Of a stretch of DNA of 45,865 nucleotides, positions 42,183-45,865 are shown in pieces (positions within the stretch are counted from its first letter, which is position 1; the number at the start of each line of letters is the position of its first letter). Under the pieces are notes generated by a model. That model did not search any database and was not told the origin of the DNA. It saw only the letters and a program-made list of their open reading frames with translations. This DNA is from an uncultured Phascolarctobacterium sp. (lineage in GTDB: Bacteria > Bacillota > Negativicutes > Acidaminococcales > Acidaminococcaceae), in the NCBI GenBank assembly GCA_947630795.1, contig CANRJC010000014.1, positions 1-45,865 of the forward strand, given 5' to 3'. The translations under genes were made by a program, and so were the position numbers.

Positions 42183-43043
42183 ATGAGAACGGCCATCTTA
42201 ATGGCTTTATTGACCGGTATTTTAATGGCGATAGGAGATTATTTCGGCGGCATGCAGGGCATGACCATGATGCTGATCTTTTCCTGCGCCATGAATTTTT
42301 TTGCTTATTGGAACAGCGACAAGATGGTGCTGGCCCAATATAACGCTCAGGAAGTGGACAAAAAAAGCGCGCCGGAGCTGTATGGCTTGGTGGAGAAGCT
42401 GGCCCAAAGGGCCGGCTTGCCCATGCCCAAGCTCTACATCATCCCCAGCAACGTGCCCAACGCTTTCGCCACCGGCCGCAACCCCGAGCATGCGGCAGTG
42501 GCCGTGAACAGCGCTCTTGTCGACTTGTGCACTCGTGAAGAAGTGGCGGGAGTGCTGGCCCATGAATTGAGCCACATCAAGCATCGGGATATTTTGATCA
42601 GTACCGTGGCCGCCTGCATGGCCGGCGCCATCAGCACCATCGCTCAATGGGGGATGATCTTGGGCGGCGGCCGAGACGAAAACGGCAACGCCCGCAGCCC
42701 CATCGGCGGCATTTTGATCATGCTCATCGCTCCTTTGGCAGCCGGTATCATCCAAATGGCGGTGTCCCGCTCTCGTGAGTATGAAGCCGATAGGTCGGGC
42801 GGCGAGATCAGCGGCAACCCGGATGCCTTGGCCGACGCTCTCTTGAAGATCGAGAGCTTCGCCAAACGGCGGGTGATGGCTCATGCCAGCAACGCCACGG
42901 CCCATATGTTCATCATCAATCCCTTCAGCGGAGTAAATATGCGCAGTCTTTTCTCCACTCATCCGGCAACGGCAGAAAGAGTGAAACTTTTGCGAGAGCA
43001 GGCCGACGAGATGCGGCATAAGGGAACATTGAGAGGTATTTAA
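42183..43043 (+). CDS. htpX: Membrane zinc protease HtpX
   Basis: A 286-residue M48 family protease of the cytoplasmic membrane that degrades damaged membrane proteins. Two N-terminal membrane segments (about residues 4-20 and 25-43), the zinc motif HELSH (127-131), further membrane segments (about 143-160 and 175-195) and the third zinc ligand in SREYEADRSG (about 201) match HtpX. Length is normal. The C-terminal FSTHPATAERVKLLRE is typical. It is headed by its own promoter and followed after 10 bases by the M42 aminopeptidase gene. Confidence 0.95.
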   Translation: MRTAILMALLTGILMAIGDYFGGMQGMTMMLIFSCAMNFFAYWNSDKMVLAQYNAQEVDKKSAPELYGLVEKLAQRAGLPMPKLYIIPSNVPNAFATGRNPEHAAVAVNSALVDLCTREEVAGVLAHELSHIKHRDILISTVAACMAGAISTIAQWGMILGGGRDENGNARSPIGGILIMLIAPLAAGIIQMAVSRSREYEADRSGGEISGNPDALADALLKIESFAKRRVMAHASNATAHMFIINPFSGVNMRSLFSTHPATAERVKLLREQADEMRHKGTLRGI

Positions 43044-43053
43044 GGAGAAGAGC

Positions 43054-44130
43054 ATGAGAAAAAAAGAAAGAATAGAATGGCTTTTACGTTTGGCCGACGC
43101 CTGCGGGCCCAGCGGCTTCGAAGGGCCGGTGAAAGAAGTGTTGCGGGAGCGTTTGGCTGCTTTTCCCGTCACTTACGATAAATTGGGCAGCGCCGTCTTT
43201 TGCAAGGCCGGGCGAGAAGATCAGCCCAAAGTGATGCTGGCCAGCCATATGGACGAGGTAGGCTTTTTGGTGAAGCACATCACCAAGGAAGGCTTTCTTC
43301 GTTTCGCCTGCTTGGGCGGCTGGTGGGACCAGGTGCTCTTGAGCCAGCGGGTGATCGTTCACGGCAAAAAAGGCGACCTCATCGGGGTCATCGGTTCTAA
43401 ACCGCCTCACATCCTCGCTCCCGAAGAGCGGAGCAAGATGGTGAAGAAGCAGGACATGTATATCGACGTGGGGGCCGCCGACAGAGAAGAGGCCGAAGAG
43501 CTGGGCGTGTACGTGGGCTGTCCGGTCACTCCCGATGTGAAGGCTGCCGTCATGGGCAAGGGCAAAGTTCTCGTGGGCAAAGCCTTCGACAACAGAGTGG
43601 GCTGTGCCGTGATGGCCGATGTGTTGGAGGCTGCTGCTGTCGCCGCTACGCCCAACACGGTGTACGGCGTGGCTACCGTGCAGGAAGAAGTGGGGCTGAG
43701 AGGAGCTCAGACCAGCGCTTCTCTTTTGGCTCCCGATATCGCTTTGGTGTTGGACACTTGCGTGGCCGGGGGAACGCCCGGTGTAGCCGAAGAAGTAGCC
43801 CCCGCCGTCATCGGCAAGGGCGTGGCCATCACCGTTTACGATGCCAGCATGATACCCAACACCGCTCTCAGAGACTTGGCCGTCAAAACCGCAGAAGAAG
43901 AGAAGATCCCCATCCAGTTCAGCGTTTCCGAAGGGGGAGGCACCGACGGCGGCCGCATCTCTTTATCCAACAGCGGCGTGCTGACCCTCACCTTCAGCAT
44001 CCCTACCCGCTATATACACAGTCATCAATCGGTCATCCACGTGGACGATTATTTGGGGGCGGTGAAATTGATAAGCGCCCTCTTGAAAAAGTTGGATGCG
44101 GCCTGCTATGAGCAGCTGCTCAAACAGTAA
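43054..44130 (+). CDS. M42 family metallopeptidase (glutamyl aminopeptidase type)
   Basis: A 358-residue aminopeptidase of the M42 family, cytoplasmic, usually large tetrahedral assemblies that trim peptides. Metal and catalytic residues are in ASHMDEVGF (H65, D67), GKAFDNRVGC (about D178), VQEEVGLRG (about E210-E211), LDTCV (D at about 233) and the C-terminal YIHSHQSVIHVDD (about 319-331). The start DACGPSGFEGPVKEV is typical. It is often annotated as YsdC/FrvX-like. Ribosome site aaggag. It may be co-transcribed with htpX. Confidence 0.92.
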   Translation: MRKKERIEWLLRLADACGPSGFEGPVKEVLRERLAAFPVTYDKLGSAVFCKAGREDQPKVMLASHMDEVGFLVKHITKEGFLRFACLGGWWDQVLLSQRVIVHGKKGDLIGVIGSKPPHILAPEERSKMVKKQDMYIDVGAADREEAEELGVYVGCPVTPDVKAAVMGKGKVLVGKAFDNRVGCAVMADVLEAAAVAATPNTVYGVATVQEEVGLRGAQTSASLLAPDIALVLDTCVAGGTPGVAEEVAPAVIGKGVAITVYDASMIPNTALRDLAVKTAEEEKIPIQFSVSEGGGTDGGRISLSNSGVLTLTFSIPTRYIHSHQSVIHVDDYLGAVKLISALLKKLDAACYEQLLKQ

Positions 44131-44178
44131 AGGATAATTCAGCAAAAAGCAAAGCAAAAAAGCAAAGGAGAAATTATC

Positions 44179-44598
44179 ATGGCTATCGAACAAACTTTGA
44201 TCCTGGTGAAACCCGACGGCGTGGCCAAAAATCTCATCGGCGACATACTCTGCCGTTTTGAGCACAAGGGGCTGAAGATCGTGGCTCTGAAGCTGGTGAA
44301 GGTCAGCGAGGCCCAAGCCAAGTATCATTATGCGGAGCACGAAGGCAAAAAATTCTTCGGCGAACTGGTGGACTTCATCACCGGTGCTCCCTTGGTGGCC
44401 GCGGTGGTGAGAGGCGAAAACGCCATCAAAGCCTGCCGCGCTTTGAACGGTGCCACTAATCCTTTAGAGGCCGTGCCCGGTTCTATCCGCGGCGATTATG
44501 CTCTCAGCGTAGGCGAGAACATCGTTCACGGCTCCGACAGTCCCGAGAGCGCTGCCAGAGAGATCGCCAATTTCTTCAAACCGGAAGAGATCTATTGA
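44179..44598 (+). CDS. ndk: Nucleoside diphosphate kinase
   Basis: A 139-residue enzyme that balances nucleoside triphosphate pools by moving phosphate through a histidine. The phosphohistidine is H117 in [10 protein letters not shown]11 in LVKPDGV, the phosphate-binding [18 protein letters not shown] (about residues 59-76) and GSIRGDYAL are present. Length is normal. Ribosome site aaaggag. It lies between the M42 aminopeptidase and the cobalamin adenosyltransferase genes, same strand, 34-48 base gaps. Confidence 0.97.
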   Translation: MAIEQTLILVKPDGVAKNLIGDILCRFEHKGLKIVALKLVKVSEAQAKYHYAEHEGKKFFGELVDFITGAPLVAAVVRGENAIKACRALNGATNPLEAVPGSIRGDYALSVGENIVHGSDSPESAAREIANFFKPEEIY

Positions 44599-44632
44599 AA
44601 AATATAAAGTCGAACAGCGAGGAGGTGCGGTC

Positions 44633-45157
44633 ATGAAGGCTGCTGTTTATACGAGAACGGGAGATAAAGGCACTACCGGGCTCTTCACCGGGCAGCGGGT
44701 GCCCAAGCAGAGCCTGCGGGTGGAAGCTTACGGTCAGGTGGACGAGATCACTTCGGCTTTGGGCTTGGCCAGAGCGACGGTGGTGCGCCAAGACGTGAAG
44801 GGCACCATTTTGATGGTGCAGAACAAACTGTCTATGCTGATGGCCGACGTGGCCTCCATCGACAACCCCACGCCCTACATCACCGAGAACGATGTGAAGA
44901 ACATCGAGGCCACCATCGACCGTTACGACGGGATGCTGGAGCCTTTGGCTCATTTCATCATCCCCGGGGACACGCTGGGAGCGGGGGCACTGGACTTGGC
45001 CCGCACCGTCACCCGCCGGGCAGAGCGCTGCCTGTTGCGGCTGCAGGAGAGCGAAGAAGTGAACCAACAGGCGTTGATCTACATCAACCGTCTTTCGGAC
45101 CTGTGCTTTATTTTGGCAAGGGTAGAAGCGGAAGTGGGAGAGAAGGCCGGCGCTTAA
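44633..45157 (+). CDS. PduO-type cob(I)alamin adenosyltransferase
   Basis: A 174-residue enzyme that adds the adenosyl group to cobalamin, giving coenzyme B12. YTRTGDKGTTGLFTG at the N-terminus is the PduO ATP-binding loop, EAYGQVDEITSALGLA (about residues 32-47) is the second conserved block, and RTVTRRAER with YINRLSDLCFILAR (about 124-162) closes the helical bundle. No C-terminal extra domain is fused. Ribosome site gaggaggtg. Its presence implies B12-dependent enzymes, such as methylmalonyl-CoA mutase, elsewhere in the genome; none lies here. Confidence 0.93.
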   Translation: MKAAVYTRTGDKGTTGLFTGQRVPKQSLRVEAYGQVDEITSALGLARATVVRQDVKGTILMVQNKLSMLMADVASIDNPTPYITENDVKNIEATIDRYDGMLEPLAHFIIPGDTLGAGALDLARTVTRRAERCLLRLQESEEVNQQALIYINRLSDLCFILARVEAEVGEKAGA

Positions 45158-45184
45158 AACCGTGAGACCGCATAAAAAATTTGA

Positions 45185-45224
45185 CCGTCGACGAGGTGAA
45201 CGCCCTGCCGGCGGTTTTTCTTTT
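45185..45224 (+). terminator. Terminator after the adenosyltransferase gene
   Basis: Stem ccgtcg (45185-45190) with cggcgg (45209-45214), one T-G pair, then tttttcttttctttt. It lies 27 bases after the stop codon. Confidence 0.75.
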
Positions 45225-45586
45225 CTTTTATTGAAAAGTAAATTTTTCCGAGATAGATCGAGCGAAAATAACAGAGAAGTAAAAGCCGAAGAAATTTTAG
45301 ATGAAGGTATGAGCTCACGGCCTACGTCCCTGCAGCGCCGGCTTTTCGAAAAAGCAAGAAGATCTCAGAGCCGAGTTTTGGGAAAAACAGAAAAGCCTCT
45401 CGCCCTCGAGCTTGTGCGGAAAAGCGAAGAGCATTCAGCAATAAGTCTGCGAGAAAAAGCGAAGAGTGCTCAGCCTTAGGGCGATGCGAAAAAGCATGGG
45501 CTGCTCAGTCCTCGATGTAAAAAAATAAAGGTCATCTCAAAAAGCGAAAGTCGATCTTAAAAAGCAAGAAGCGATCGTAAAAGATG
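45225..45586 (+). repeat. Degenerate A-rich tandem repeats, 35 then 20 bp
   Basis: Loose units of about 35 bases open with gaaaaagcgaagagtgctc or close variants from about 45350 to 45520. They give way to three 20-base units (from 45521: aaaaaaataaaggtcatctc, then aaaaagcgaaagtcgatctt, aaaaagcaagaagcgatcgt). No gene is supported. Confidence 0.65.
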
Positions 45587-45616
45587 AGGGGCGCGAGAGC
45601 GCCTCTTAAAATTTTT
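45587..45616 (+). terminator. Terminator-like hairpin at the end of the repeats
   Basis: Stem aggggcgc (45587-45594) with gcgcctct (45599-45606), gaga loop, then taaaattttt. No gene on the plus strand ends just before it, so it may end transcription through the repeats. Confidence 0.65.
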
Positions 45617-45670
45617 GCGCGAAAACTTGTGGAAATTCACAAAAAATTTTCAGTTCCGACTGAAAAAGTC

Positions 45671-45698
45671 TTGTGGGGGGGTTCAACTGTGCTACAAT
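45671..45698 (+). promoter_or_regulatory. Promoter near the right edge
   Basis: Extended -10 TGCTACAAT (45690-45698) with TTGTGG (45671-45676) 16 bases before the hexamer. The block ctgtgctacaat (45687-45698) differs by one base from the promoters at 20204 and 26586. Confidence 0.65.
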
Positions 45699-45700
45699 AA

Positions 45701-45865
45701 AAGCGATGATGCGAAGGGTGGGAAAGTTCGGGAGTAGTTTCAAGGATTTCTTCTCCCGCAGCTTTTTCTCGCAAGCCACTTGCAGCACCATCGAGGGCTT
45801 GGGCGCTGAGGCGAGCGCCCGGGCCCATAAGAAAAGTTTATGAACTCCGCGCGCTGCCGGGCGAT
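45701..45865 (+). other. Hairpin-rich transcript start of unknown nature, cut by the window edge
   Basis: Downstream of the promoter lie cgggag with ctcccg around an 18-base loop (about 45728-45757), gcaag with cttgc (about 45773-45785) and a perfect gggcgct/agcgccc stem (about 45801-45820). A 45-codon frame (ATG 45706 to TGA 45843) exists but has no ribosome site. It could be a structured RNA, an mRNA leader or a short gene; I recognise no known RNA family. Confidence 0.35.

Noticed and set aside
45701-45865. T-box leader
   Set aside because: Opening resembles one, but the stem I pairings do not form, cgggag/ctcccg competes with them, and the later AGAGAG and TGG motifs are not seen within the window.

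Overview
The window looks like chromosomal DNA of a Negativicutes bacterium: a Firmicutes-type gene set (recD2, comF, S-box-controlled metK, two Rrf2 regulators, mutSL-miaA-hfq) next to an outer-membrane gene. The clearest marker is the truncated gene at the left edge, an SLH-domain plus beta-barrel protein of the OmpM type, which ties the outer membrane to peptidoglycan in this class. I cannot place the genus. Nearly everything is core housekeeping; there is no prophage, insertion sequence, CRISPR array, rRNA or tRNA that I can recognise.

Layout. 1-2.4 kb: the end of the OmpM gene, then a small DUF4160 / DUF2442-HTH pair behind a perfect sigma-A promoter (possible toxin-antitoxin-like module). 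2.6-8.3 kb: recD2-comF, an ion-transporter-family permease and dinB. 8.3-10.3 kb (minus): pdxS-pdxT-ridA, making and protecting PLP metabolism. 10.4-15.1 kb: a sulfur island with cysK, an Rrf2 repressor, iscS, iscU and a second IscR-like Rrf2 protein. A 17-bp motif recurs at the cysK, iscS and rrf2 promoters, and cysK is preceded by a 10-codon reading frame ending Arg-Arg-Cys-Cys-Arg. 15.3-19.9 kb: yhdT-panF (minus), a small membrane protein, a radical SAM protein, an M20 peptidase (minus). 20.2-25.2 kb: a SAM-I riboswitch followed by metK-pheS-pheT with no visible terminator between them. 25.5-28.9 kb: a BASS-family transporter (minus), a solitary DUF2442 protein, and rqcH (minus). 29.4-38.5 kb: miaB-mutS-mutL-methyltransferase-miaA-hfq-xerD, many overlapping by a few bases. 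38.9-45.2 kb: a divergent polysaccharide deacetylase, a class III aminotransferase, an SRPBCC protein, htpX, an M42 aminopeptidase, ndk and a PduO-type cobalamin adenosyltransferase. The right edge carries a promoter leading into a hairpin-rich segment of unknown nature.

The most unusual feature is in the gaps. Many intergenic regions are filled with degenerate, directly abutting tandem repeats, each gap with its own sequence: 35 bp period at 19.9-20.2 kb, 29.1-29.4 kb and (34-38 bp) 38.5-38.85 kb; 38 bp at 14.5 kb; about 20 bp at 5.6-5.9 kb and 45.5 kb. Units share a layout (an A-rich GAAAA block followed by a GC-richer block) although the sequences differ. They do not keep a reading frame and have no spacers, so they are neither genes nor CRISPR. 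Together with the Rrf2 motif, the Cys-Cys leader and the SAM-riboswitch-led metK-pheST unit, these are the observations most worth following. All motif and family calls were made by eye, without searches.
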